From positions 1,488,001 to 1,552,000 of the forward strand of contig JAMWFC010000053.1 in the NCBI GenBank assembly GCA_027475525.1: a stretch of 64,000 bases of DNA, given 5' to 3'. Below the pieces are notes generated by a model. It saw only the letters and a list, made by a program, of their open reading frames with translations. It was not told the origin of the DNA and made no database searches. The stretch comes from Macrolepiota albuminosa. Its lineage: Eukaryota; Basidiomycota; Agaricomycetes; Agaricales; Agaricaceae. The translations under genes were made by a program, and so were the position numbers. Below, in pieces: positions 12,930 to 23,984 of this stretch (position 1 is the stretch's first letter; each line of letters begins with the position of its first letter).

Positions 12930-13890
12930 ATGAAGTTAATGAACAACTGGTCCTCCATCTACCACATACCTCCACGCCGAAATCTATACAAATACATGAA
13001 TCTTCCTCGGCATGGTAGCTCAAGTCCTTCACCAGATCGTACTCAACCTTGCAAATGCGACAACTCTGCGCTACAATCTCATGTTGCTTTCTTTGATACG
13101 GACGGCGATGGTGTTATATGGCCATCCGACACGTGTGTTTTCCTTCTTTGATTGTAGTTTAGATGTATGAAATAACCTGACGAAAACGCGCGCATATATA
13201 CAGCTTCGCTGGCCTCAGAGTTCTTGGACTTGGAGTTTTGTTTTCTGTTTTTGCTATGTTGCTTATCCACGGAAGCTTATCGTGTGTATCAACACGCATT
13301 TTGTCCCGATGTCTGTCAGTTCAAACTACCTAGCTGGGTCACTTCTGGAACTCTCCTTCCCGATCCCTTTTTTCGATTGAAGATTGAGAACATGCACAGG
13401 GTTAGCCGCGTCGCTTTGAATACGCCTGACCCTCCTTCATTCTTGAAGCTCATCGAGAGCTATCCTCGTTTTAGGGAAAACACGGATCTGACTCTGAGGC
13501 TTATACGTCGACTGGCGCATTCGACGAGGGCCGCTTCAACTATGTCTTCGACATGTATTCTTCTGAACCACACACCCACATGACCATCAACGAAGGCATC
13601 AATATGCTTCACGGCAACAGAAATGCCTTCGATCCCGTAAGTCACGCGCGTTCACTTTTTCAAATTCGGGTATAGACCATTTCCATGAGTTCGGTTGGAT
13701 GGCAGCTGCACTTGAATGGCTCACTACGTACTTGGTTCTGTGGCCTGAGGATGGTAAAATGAAGAAGGAAGATGTTCGCAGTATCTACGACGTAAGCGAT
13801 TTGACTGCAATAAGGTGAAACTGATTAATTGTCCTCGTTTAGGGATCCTTGTTCTACAAGATTTCTGGCAGGTCCTTGAAGAGGCTTTAA
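12930..13890 (+). CDS. Caleosin (lipid-droplet EF-hand protein, complete, 5 introns)
   Basis: Caleosins are calcium-binding lipid-droplet/ER proteins, often haem peroxygenases. Exons 12930-13132, 13204-13285, 13320-13400, 13475-13636, 13690-13791 and 13843-13890 join in frame to 225 residues, normal for the family. Seen in order: an N-terminus of about 50 residues; the SHVAFFDTDGDGVIWPSDT EF-hand with D-x-D-x-D-G spacing; a hydrophobic hairpin (VLGLGVLFSVFAMLLIHG) followed by a proline-rich knot region (LPSWVTSGTLLPDPFF); GKHGSDSEAY; the C-terminal NRNAFDPFGWMAAALEW block; and a final LKRL. Both histidines known as haem ligands in plant caleosins (in SHVAFF and KHGSD) are present. The start ATG is chosen by frame continuity only; the N-terminus is variable in the family. 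Confidence 0.92.
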
Positions 13891-14105
13891 ATGGCAAGCA
13901 CGCATGCCTGTAAAGTTTACTTTCTGTTTCTGAAACGATAGCTCTCCGATTTCTCGACTCCAGGTGAGAGCCCTATTCTTCTTTATTGATTACTCATATT
14001 AACCCAAAAACATCTCCGATTTCTCGACTTCAGATTATAATACTATTGTTCGTACACGAATACAAGTGATTTGCAATATGCTGCATCAGGTTATGGTCCT
14101 CGCTG

Positions 14106-15040
14106 TCATCAATGACAATATTTCCAGAAACCTTGCAGTTTCCGAAGTTTAATGGCACAAATTATCACGTCTGGGTGGATGCAAACTGCCTTACATGCCA
14201 AGGAATTATGGGGAGTCGTCTGGACGTGAATCTCACCCTTCCAAACCACCTGCTGAGTTCCCTGACTTGATGACTTTGCCTTGTCCAAGAGGAGAGGAGT
14301 TTCCCGATATCTCTTACAAGGAGGGAGATGACTTACTGAAGGTGATGCAGTCGAAGGAATTCTTGACTTGAGAACATGCACACGAAAAGTATGAGTGTTG
14401 GATCACCAAGAGTGACTGAGCAGTAGAATTGATTCACAGTGCTATTGAATACACACAGCATGAAACAATAACTGGGATCAAAGGCTCCAAGAATATTTGG
14501 GAGATTTTACCAAAAAAATTTTGTGGTGAGAAAAGACATTGGCAACCAAAGTGTCCCAGATCAAGCAAGACCAACTCAGTTGGCAGGGCTAATTTGACTC
14601 TCTTGCCACATGATGACAATTTTTGTGAGGTGGGTAAACTTTTAATGGCTGTGGATGATGGCATGCTAGCAGGACTACTTCTGGATAGTGCCACCTCATG
14701 CCATATGGTAGCTGAATGGGTATTTTTTACAAGCTATAAAAAGGAACCATTATTTTTAAGATGTTGATAACACCAACTGTAGTTGGATATGCTAGGCACT
14801 ACACAATAAAATATTGTCCCAGCATTTGGCATGTAAAAGGGTGAGGAGTTCTGGAAGGGTCCCAGTGTGCTCAAGACAATAATGTGTAAAAAAGTGCTAA
14901 ACATTAGTGCTACTGATGCTACCTACCAAATAGTAAGTGCTAATGTTCTGACAAAGTTATGGTGAAAGAGAAAGGTGTAACACAAAAGTGCCTGCTGTTG
15001 GCACTGTAGACAATGAAGACAATGTAGATGTAACTAGCAT
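14106..15040 (+). mobile_element. Degraded Ty1/Copia gag-protease fragment
   Basis: Fragments in changing frames match the start of a Copia polyprotein: LQFPKFNGTNYHVW (gag N-terminus, about 14130-14175), MQTALHAKELWGVVW one frame over, ELIHSAIEYTQHETITG, then a knuckle remnant HWQPKCP (about 14540) and LLLDSATSCHM (about 14678-14710), where the protease D-S-G-A-T motif has lost its Gly. At least three frame changes and internal deletions are present; integrase and RT do not follow. The flanking 15300-15950 stretch is AT-rich and may include its LTR, but I could not delimit it. Confidence 0.7.
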
Positions 15041-15080
15041 CAGACCACTTAGAAAGTGAAGTCTAGAGTGGCAAGTTTGA

Positions 15081-15104
15081 ACAACAACAACAATAACAAC
15101 AACA

Positions 15105-15136
<32 letters not shown>

Positions 15137-15143
15137 ACCCCAC
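15081..15143. repeat. Microsatellite: (CAA)n, (CCA)n then (CCACC)n
   Basis: Runs of CAA/CAACAA change to ACC repeats and then to repeated CACCCC units over about 63 bp. A simple-sequence tract next to the Copia relic. Confidence 0.9.
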
Positions 15144-15482
15144 TTACCAAACCATTTAAAATTACTTATACCATCCCTTATTTCTAGAACTAATTGAGAA
15201 GGGATATTTCTCGCAAAAAACCAACCCCTGAGATCAAGTGACAGGCTCATCTTTTCACCTCTTTGTGGCACTGCCATTCGATTAGCTGGACACATATGAG
15301 GTCAAGTTCAAAGGCTTGCTGCGAGGGATAAAACTTGTAATTTTGTCTCATTTCTAGTGTAGTCATTGCGCAACTCTGTGTATTTCATTTGCAGTAGTGG
15401 CAAGCTTTCTCTATGGGGTTTTGATGCTACTCCACTTGCCCATTTTTCATATACTACTTACTAGGTCTATTGAGGCATATCT

Positions 15483-15636
15483 TTACAGATTTGTCCTTAG
15501 CTATTAATTTAGTGGAGGTAGATAACAGAATAGTAACATAGTAACAATAAAGATAACTATTACAGATTTGTCCTTAGCTATTAATTTAGTGGAGGTAGAT
15601 AACAGAATAGTAACATAGTAACAATAAAGATAACTA
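15483..15636. repeat. Exact tandem duplication, period 77 bp
   Basis: Positions 15483-15559 are repeated without spacer at 15560-15636. The unit includes TAGCTATTAATTTAGTGG and CATAGTAACAATAAAG. A diverged copy of part of this unit lies at about 48085-48140, so the underlying sequence is a dispersed repeat. The 77-bp period recurs five more times in this window (see findings), so the duplication itself is probably an assembly artefact. Confidence 0.9.
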
Positions 15637-15954
15637 AGTCCTATTTGTTGTTATTTATATATACTGTAGCTATCTTTTATACTATGTGCTTAGTGCCTAT
15701 AGCAGGAGGAGCATATTTTGATGCATGTCTTAGGCATGACCTCTAGCTCATGAATTCTATCCACCATCTGGAATTCTTCACTTTGCATATCTTGGTAACT
15801 GTTTTCATTGTGGTCTACATTGTTCTTTGTTGTATTTTCCAGCCTTGTTATGTGTTTTCCCTCTTTTTGTCTTTATGATGGGACAATGATATGATGCTGT
15901 GCCAGCAGTCAGGGACATGATAAGCACCAGAAGTCAAAATAAACATGTATTAAG
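15637..15954. other. AT-rich non-coding stretch before gypsy-1
   Basis: No gene is seen. Sequence composition and the neighbouring Copia relic suggest old transposon debris. Confidence 0.4.
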
Positions 15955-16182
15955 TGTCACGACCCCTCCCCTCCGGACCCACCCCAGGACACCCCCGGAA
16001 CACCATCCGGGACCCTCCCTCCGACCCCACAGGACACGCCCCGCCATCATGACTACCAACACCGCCATCACACGCATCAAGGACCGCCATCGGCCCCGAT
16101 CAACGATCGGATCACACGCATCACGCATTACAGCTCTCTCTGCGCCAACTGATTGCGCACCCCACACACGCGATCCAGGTAT
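15955..16182 (+). repeat. Gypsy-1 5' LTR (minimum extent)
   Basis: This stretch matches 25930-26152 closely, beginning TGTCAC and passing through GATCAACGATCGGATCACAC to CGATCCAGGTAT. The true 3' boundary lies beyond 16182 (up to about 16600), but the other LTR copy ends here, so it cannot be set by comparison. Confidence 0.85.
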
Positions 16183-16683
16183 ACAGTCCCTGCCCGCTAC
16201 TCAATGACCCCTGGAACCCATCCCAGACACCCCGGAACCCCGAGACCCGGTCCCATAGTACTTATAGCGTAGTTCCCTGTTGTATTCTTTAGTCTCAATA
16301 TTACATTGCATTACTTGGATTGTTGCGTGCCCTCTGCTTGATTGGTACGCATTGACTGGCACACTTGAATACTTGCATGTTCTAAGATTGGTACGCACTT
16401 CGCGACTTTAATTTGCTAACTTGGTCTTGTCTTAGAACCTCCAGTTCACGACTCGACCCCCACCCGAATTCCCCAGCTACTCACAACCCAAAATCCCCAG
16501 ACCAAGTCCCCTCTCCTGGGATTGCCCCCGTCCGCATCTTGAACCCCGAAGTCCTAGCCCCGGAGTTCCAGACACCCGAGTATCTATAGGTTAAGTCCGC
16601 ATTGTAAGGGCAATTGCTTTCCCGGAAAGCCCCCGACTCAGCGGAACCTGACATAATATCAAGACTTCCTCCTTACACCATTC

Positions 16684-19445
16684 TTGATGGCTACGTATAC
16701 TCATACCTACTACCCCATGGGCTACCAGACCGACCCTTACGGGCGTCCGGTCCCCGATCACTACCCCGCACAGACCCCCCACCCCGCCTATCCACCCCTC
16801 CTGTACGAACCCCAATACCTCCACCGTCACTGGGCCCCTGACCCATCTCTCTATGATCTGGGGCCCTCAGCCAGCTGGCCCCCCCGCCCAACCTAGCCAT
16901 GGCGCGACCCGTGGAGGTCCCCTTGTACCGGAGCATCCCCGGGGGCCTACCGGAGACACCACCAGTCCCCAGTGGACCTCGCCCGGTACCCCCCAGCGAG
17001 GGCCCCTTTGCACCCACCCCCTACTACGGTTACCAGCGCCCTGCCCCCCAACTCTGGGGACCTCTCAACTACGACTATCCCCCTCGACACTACCCAACTG
17101 CTGCCCCACCTGCTTGGACTCCCTCCTCGCTGTTGGGATGACGACGTCTCAAGGACTACGAACGGCAATGGGACAAAGTGCTCTGCTTGCTTAGGATCTC
17201 GCCGGAGGACTTCGCGCAACGGGCAAGGACGCTACTCACGGAATTTGGACACGACGACTTCGCAGGGACTCCGGAGGACTGGGCCCATTGCTTGGTCAAA
17301 TTCAGGGATTGACTCGCACGAGGAGAACTCCCAGAGCAGACCATGGTAAAGTACAGACGTAACACGATCCTCCACGAGGAGTTACAACAGCTGCTTGACG
17401 AAGTCCACGCGTCCCCCTCCCTTTGACTCCTTGACGACCCCGCAGACCTGGGCCACTCGATTCACATCTGGCGGGAGCCCCCAGAACCGGCCCCGGCAGC
17501 CCCCGCGGTCCCCACTCCGGAGCAACGACAACGGGAAGAGCGACAAAATGCCTCGGCCATACTATGGTCCCTCAACCTGATGGGAGGGCTATTCAATCAG
17601 CCTGCTGCCCGCACGGTAGGCTTGTCAACTCGCCATAGGGCTAACTCCGTTCCTAGCACCTTCAAGACTTGGGGACAGCCCCAAAGACCCCTGGAACCCC
17701 TCCCACAAACAGACAACGCCTGACCCCCAGCCCTGGCAGACCCCGGCAGACCCCACGTGGACACCCCTAGCACGGACGACACCCTGTGCTATATCGACGA
17801 GCTCACGTGCGGCAACAACAAACAATGCCCCGCGCCCATGCCCGCCCCCCACGTCAGCCCTGGCCCCTCCGGAACCCAACTTCCACCGTGACCCTCCGCC
17901 CCACTTCGATCTGCGGAACTCCCCATGGCCTCTGATGCAAGCACGACCCTCCCAGATTGAACATCCTCCGTGCAACCCGGCACCCGACCCAGCACCCGGC
18001 CCCCCTCAGGTTGATCTGACGCCACCAAACCCTCCCCGACCGCCTCCGCCACCTCCAGCCAAACCTCGAGGACGACCTCCAGGCCCCCCACTTCCGCCAC
18101 CCTCTGTGTAGAGACCCGGGCCTCCCCCCAGCAGGAACGAACCCCCCTGGAACAACGGACCCCCCGGGCGCGGACCCCCAGGTGAGCCATCCAGAGGAGG
18201 CCCTCCAGGTGGGTGGGAACCAGCCCTCGGTGCCTTTCCTCCACAAGGAGGGGGGGGTAACCATTATTACTACTACTACAATGCTGGCCCCCCTCCCCAT
18301 AACGCTACTGGACCGGACGACACTCACGACACCCTCACCCATGAAGGATGTCTGGACATTCAAAAGCCCGACGCATTCACAGACCGGGACCCCCAAAAAT
18401 GGCATACATTTCTCACTCAGTGTCTTAATACATTTCAGGCGAAACCACTCACGTTTCAGGTTGATAGCTCCTGAGTGGCCTTTGCCGCCTCGTACCTCCA
18501 GGGGATCGCCTTCGACCACTACACGGCCCTCATCCAGTTCGACCCCAACAATCTGGCACTCGCTCGCTGGCAAGCCTTCGTCGACGAGTTCTCCGGGAAG
18601 TTCGGGATCTACGACACCGTGGCCGAGGCTGAGGACAACCTCTTCAACCTCTGGATGTGCTCTGAAGAACGTTTCACCACCTTCATCGTACATTTTGAGA
18701 AGGAAGCTTACGAGACAGGCTGGAATTACAGCGCCCTCCGGTACGCCCTCTGCCGCGCCCTGCTACAACGTATCAAGGACGTCCTCTGACTTGCCCCGAA
18801 ACAACCCTCCTACGACGGATACAAGGCCCTCGTCATGCAGATCGACCAACGCTACTGGGAAGACCGCAGCGAGTACTCGAACTCCCGAACGACGGATACA
18901 AGGCCCTCGTCATGCAGATCGACCAACGCTACTGGGAAGACCGCAGCGAGTACTCGAACTCCCGACTCCCCTGGAACCCTAGGGGAGGACCCCCATGGCC
19001 CTCCAGCGAAACCCCCAACCCCCAAATCTGGAACTCCGGTCCCCCTGCGTTCCCTGGCAGCTGACTCCCAGTGAGTCGCGGTCCACCCAATACTAACCCC
19101 GGCAGCGGTGCCCACCCCCAGGCCCAACTCAACGCCGCCGTGGCCGCCAATGAACCAGGCGACGTGCCAGACCCCGAGGAATCCCCGGAAGACTCTGAAG
19201 ATCCCGACTTCGCCGATGAGCGGGACGAAGAAGCCCTCTGGGCCAACTGGCTCTCAAAAAAGAGGCGACCCTAGGTTGAGGTCCTGAGAGATGTGCAGGA
19301 ACGACAGAGAAGGGAGGATGTTTGCATACTCTGTGGTGAGAAAGACCATTTCATCTCTGAGTGTCCCCAACAACAGGTCATGGGACGTGCCACCTGGACC
19401 TTCAAAGGGGAGGATGCCATCTACGAGTATTCGGAAAACGACCCG
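16684..19445 (+). pseudogene. Gypsy-1 gag (interrupted)
   Basis: The structural protein of gypsy-1. A Pro/Tyr-rich N-terminus begins near ATG 16687. The longest domain is 18475-18789, with AFVDEFSGKFGIYDTVAEAE and FTTFIVHFEKEAYETGWNYS, typical of the retrotransposon gag/capsid fold. A CCHC knuckle CILCGEKDHFISEC lies at about 19324-19365. Several TGA codons fall where Trp would fit (for example after VKFRD near 17310). The frame changes between 18789 and 19071 exactly as expected from the 77-bp duplication at 18812, so that shift may not be real. Other frame changes near 16890 and 18000-18400 remain unexplained. Confidence 0.8.
18812..18965. repeat. Exact tandem duplication, period 77 bp (in gypsy-1 gag)
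   Basis: 18812-18888 is repeated at 18889-18965 with no mismatch. It moves the gag frame by two bases; the frame before it and the frame after it differ by exactly this amount. Confidence 0.95.
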
Positions 19446-19559
19446 GTGATTTAGACCCGGAAGATGCCCTAAATCATGGAATCGACCCCGACATATTCTC
19501 CGCCCTGGTCTCACATCTTCGCTTCATGGCACTCATACAGGACATCCTCACGGCTTACC

Positions 19560-22500
19560 TACCCTCCCACTCTTCACACTCCCTCCTCCTCAAAACCCGC
19601 CTCATCTCCTCCGGAACCCCCCTCGACACCCTCGTTGACAGTGGCGCCACCAACAACTTCATCGACGAAGCATGGTCTACCTTCGCCCTGGAACCCGCTC
19701 AGTGACTCCTGGTCCCGGTACGGCTCTGCCTCTTTGACGGAGACGCCTCTATGGCGGGGGATATCACTCACTTTGTGCGTATGCCTATTACTTTCGCCAA
19801 TGGACAGACTCACACCTTCTGGATGTTGATAACCAAACTCCACCCTCCCACACCCCTGGTCCTAGGGCTCCTGTGGCTCTGAGACACCAATCCCCGCATT
19901 GATTGGTGACATCTTACCCTTCGCCTGACCCGGGACCCGATGCCCAACGACCAGCAACTCCCCTTTGACATCCCCCACTCTTCCGATCCTACCCCGAAGA
20001 ATGGGCCCCCACCACCTCTTGGACTCCAGTCCCACTTGTCCCAGTCCTTCGTCATCAATGCCAGGCTGGACGGCGCCCTGGGGCCGATATTGGCCCTCAT
20101 CAACAGTGGAGCCACCGGAGTTTTCATCAGCGACGCCCTCAACCTCCCCCACGACTCCCTCGACCAGCCCCTCCACCTGCAATGCCTTGATGGCACCCCC
20201 TCCTCCTCCAGCCCCATCCAGAGGTCTTACTTGGGACGCGTGACCCCTCCTCCAGCCCCATCCAGAGGTCTTACTCGGGACGCGTGACCCTGGACAACGA
20301 CTACGAGTTCACCTCCAGCTTCCTGGTCATGCGACTTCACGAGTCAACCCTGATGGTGCTGGGGCTACCCTGGCTACGCAACACGAACCCCAACATCGAT
20401 TGGAGGACGCTCACCATGAACTTCCCAGGACCCAAAGACCACCCTTCGACCGCTGTGCACCTCCGGGCCCTAGGGAATGACCTGATGCCCGACACCCCCG
20501 GGACGACAACCGCGCCTCCCACACCCATCCGAGCCTGCAAGGTCCCTGATCGACCTCCAAACATTCCTCGGAACATGTACAAAGGGCCGAACTACCCTGG
20601 CCAGTCTCAGACACGCGTCAAACCCGCTCCGGCCGATGCACCTGCGACTCCAATAGACCTGAACGCACTCGACATTAGGATCATTGGAGCCGCCCCCTTC
20701 GCCTGCCTCATGAAGGATGGAACACCCACGTTTCAGCTACATGCCTTGCCATCCCTCCCGGAAGAATATCTACAAGGGGATGCTATTCCCCCGGAAAAGA
20801 AAACCGAGGAGCAGATCCTCCAAGAAGTAGTTCCCCCGGAGTATCACGAGTTTGCTAACGTATTCTCTGAAGGAGACGCCAAGGAGATTCCCCCTCACTG
20901 CCCCTATGACCACACTATTGACCTCAAGGAAGGAGCTGCCCCCCCTTTTGGCAAGGTATACAACATGTCGGAAGTTGAACTCCGGGCCCTCAAGGACTAC
21001 CTCGACAAAATGCTTGGTAAGGGATTCATCTGACCCTCCGCCTCCGCTGCTGGAGCCCTGGTTCTATTTGCCAAGAAGAAGGACGGTTCGCTCCAACTCT
21101 GCGTCAACTACCAGGGACTCAATAAGATCACCAAGAAGAACCGCTACCCGCTCCCACTCATTGGCGATCTGGTTGATTGACTCCGCAGCGCCAAGGTTTA
21201 CATGAAAATTGACCTCCGCTCCGGCTACAACAATGTCCGCATCGCCCTGGGACATGAGTGGAAAACTGCGTTCTGTATGTGGTACGGTCTGTTTGAGTAC
21301 CTTGTGATGCCCTTCAGAATGACTAACTCCCCTGCTACGTTCCAATACTTCATGAACAACATCTTCCACAATATGAGCGACGTCTTCGTGATCGTCTACT
21401 TGGACGACATTCTCATCTACTCCGACTTGAAGGAGGACCACCAGAAGCATGTCCAGCAAGTCCTCAAACACCTCTGGGAGCACAACCTCCACGCCAAGCC
21501 CGAGAAGTGCTCATTCCACATGGGAGAGGTTGAGTATCTCGGCGTCATCGTATCCCCGAATGGCGTTCGCATGGATCCCCACAAGGTTGAGGCCATCGTC
21601 AACTAGCCGCAACCCTGGAACGTCAAGGAAGTACAGTCCTTCTTGGGTTTTGCTAATTTCTACCAGAGGTTTATAGACAACTACTCCGGTATCACGAAAC
21701 CCCTCAACCGGCTCACACGCAAGGACGTCGCCTGGAACTGGGACAGTAAGTGCCAGAGTGTCTTTAACCTGCTCAAGGAGGCTTTCACAGTTGCCCCTGT
21801 ACTCCGGCACTATGACCCGGCCCTCCCAATTATCCTGGAATGCAATGCCTCCGACTACGCCATTGCCAGGATCCTCTCGCAGATGGGACCTGACAGCGGG
21901 GAGCCCTGGCCAGTCGCCTTCTACATCCAGTCTATGATCAACACTGAGCTCAACTACGACATCTACGACAAGGAGCTCCTCGCCATCGTCGAAGCCTTCA
22001 AACAATGGCGAGCCTACTTCGAAGGAGCCCAGCACCGGATTCAGGTCTACTCGGATCACAACAACCTGCAGTACTTCACCACGACCAAGCAACTTAGTTG
22101 ACGGCAGGCCCAATGGTCCGAGGTTCTCTTGGAATACGACTTCACAATCCAGTACTGCCTGGGACGACTTGGAGCTAAACCCGATGCCCTCACCCGTCGA
22201 CCAGACGTCTATCCCAAGAAGTCATTCGAGGCAGAACACAATGCGTTCAATCATCGCATGGTGATCCCTCCTGAACATCTGAATGCTATACTGATCTTAA
22301 ATGATGAAGGAACCCTGAGCCAGATCCGCCGCGCCCCCCAAGACAAATACCTCACTGACCACGACCCCCGCAACCCCCCTGACGGAACCGACCAGGACCC
22401 CGCCTTCTCCTTGTCCCCCGACAAAAAACTTCTTCTCCAGGACGGCTGCATCTACGTCCCGGATCACACCCGACTCCGCTACGACATCCTCCGTCAACAC

Positions 22501-23781
22501 CACAACCACAAGCTCCGGGGACACCCTGGAATACGTAAGACCCTTCAGCTTATCTCCCGGACTTACTTCTGGCCAGGGTTGAAGAAGGACGTGACCTGTT
22601 ACATTCAATCATGCAAACCCTGCCTCCGGGCCAAGGTCCCCCGACACCAACCATACAGACTCCTGAAACCCCTGCCAGTCGGACGACGCCCCTGGTCCTC
22701 TATATCCCTGGACCACATCATTGAACTCCCGGAATCTGAAGGGTTTGATGCCATTCTCGTCGTTGTGTGTAGGCTAACCAAACAGGGCATCTTCCTACCC
22801 TGCCACACCACGGACACCGCCCTGGACTTTGCCTGGCTGTTTCTCGAACACGTCTTCGCCAAACATGGACTTCCGGACGACATCATCTCCGACCGTGGCC
22901 CACTCTTCGTGTCCAAGTTCTGGACTTCCTTGTGTAAGGCCCTTGAAGTAAAGACTAACCTCTCTACTGCCTATCACCCCAAAACCGATGGTCAAACCAA
23001 AAGGGTCAACCAGTCTCTCGAGCAGTACCTCCGACTGTATGTCAACTACTTGCAGGATGACTGGCACGCCGAGCTCCCCCTGGCCGAGTTCACCTACAAC
23101 ACCACGCCGCACTCTGCCACCGGGGTATCACCCTTCTTTGCCAACAAGGGATACCACCCCCGACTGACGCTTTCGCTCCAGGACATTCTGTCACACGCCG
23201 CCCACGAGGTCGCCCAGGATCTCCAGTCCCTTCACGAGTTCCTCCAGGAAGAGATCGACACCGCGAACCAGGCCTATGCGAAACACGCCGACCGGAAACG
23301 GGAAGACACCCCTGACTGGATCCCTGGGACAAAGGTATGGTTAGACCGACACCACCTCCGTACCCGCTGGCCCTCCCCAAAACTCGATCACAAGCGCCTC
23401 AGCCCGTTCAAAATTTTGAAGAAGGTCTCATCCCACGCCTACAAGATCGAGCTTCCCCCGGGACTAAAAGGTCTGCACCTGGTATTCCACATCCGCCTCC
23501 TGGAACGACATCCCCCAGATCCCTTCCCCGAACAACGTCCCGAGCCTCCTCCCCCGGTCGAGGTCGAGGACGAGTACCACTACGAGGTTGAAGACATCCT
23601 TGACTCCTGGAACATTTGTGGATGACCCCACTTCCTCGTACGGTGGAAGGGATACGGCTCAGAAGACGACACTTGGGAACTGCACCAAAACCTCGAAGGC
23701 GCCCTCGACAAACTCCGGGACTTCCAACAACGGCACCTGGGAAACAACCTTCCTGGGCGCAGGACTCACAGATGGCAGTAG
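19560..23781 (+). pseudogene. Gypsy-1 pol: two retropepsins, RT, RNase H, integrase, chromodomain
   Basis: Retropepsin 1 has LVDSGATNNFID (about 19630-19667) and VLGLLWL...DTNPRIDW. Retropepsin 2 has LINSGATGVFIS (about 20095-20130) and [16 protein letters not shown], with the catalytic Asp changed to Asn. From 20284 to the stop at 23779-23781 one frame is open apart from five nonsense codons (21031, 21178, 21604, 22099, 23623). In it: RT with VYLDDILIYSD (about 21396-21425), RNase H (ECNASDYA, the first acidic residue now Asn), integrase (HHCC at about 22480-22625; [13 protein letters not shown] has Lys at the usual catalytic Glu) and chromodomain ([16 protein letters not shown], 23629-23680). 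A 44-bp duplication near 20208 shifts the frame between retropepsin 2 and RT. It is not functional as written. Confidence 0.9.
20208..20286. repeat. Imperfect direct duplication, period 44 bp
   Basis: CCAGCCCCATCCAGAGGTCT at 20208 recurs at 20252, followed in both copies by TTAC, one variable base pair and GGGACGCGTGACC. The 44-bp step shifts the reading frame between the second retropepsin and the RT part of gypsy-1. Confidence 0.85.
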
Positions 23782-23984
23782 TGGGCGTAACCCCTGCTTT
23801 TGGGCTCAGTAGGGATTCAACTCCCATGTATACTTTCTGCTTTCACTTTCTAGATCTTACTCCCTTTTTAGTACCTTTTCTCATAGTAGCGCCCCGGAGT
23901 CAGGGCAAGGTCACCTTTCAACTTTCTTGCCACATTACGATTCCTTGTTTTACTTACTCCGGCGAACCAAGTATATACATTTTT

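Noticed and set aside
17854..18693. Long minus-strand open frame (279 codons) opposite gypsy-1 gag
   Set aside because: GC-rich antisense shadow: low-complexity Gly/Arg/Val composition, no motif, and overlaps recognisable gag on the plus strand.
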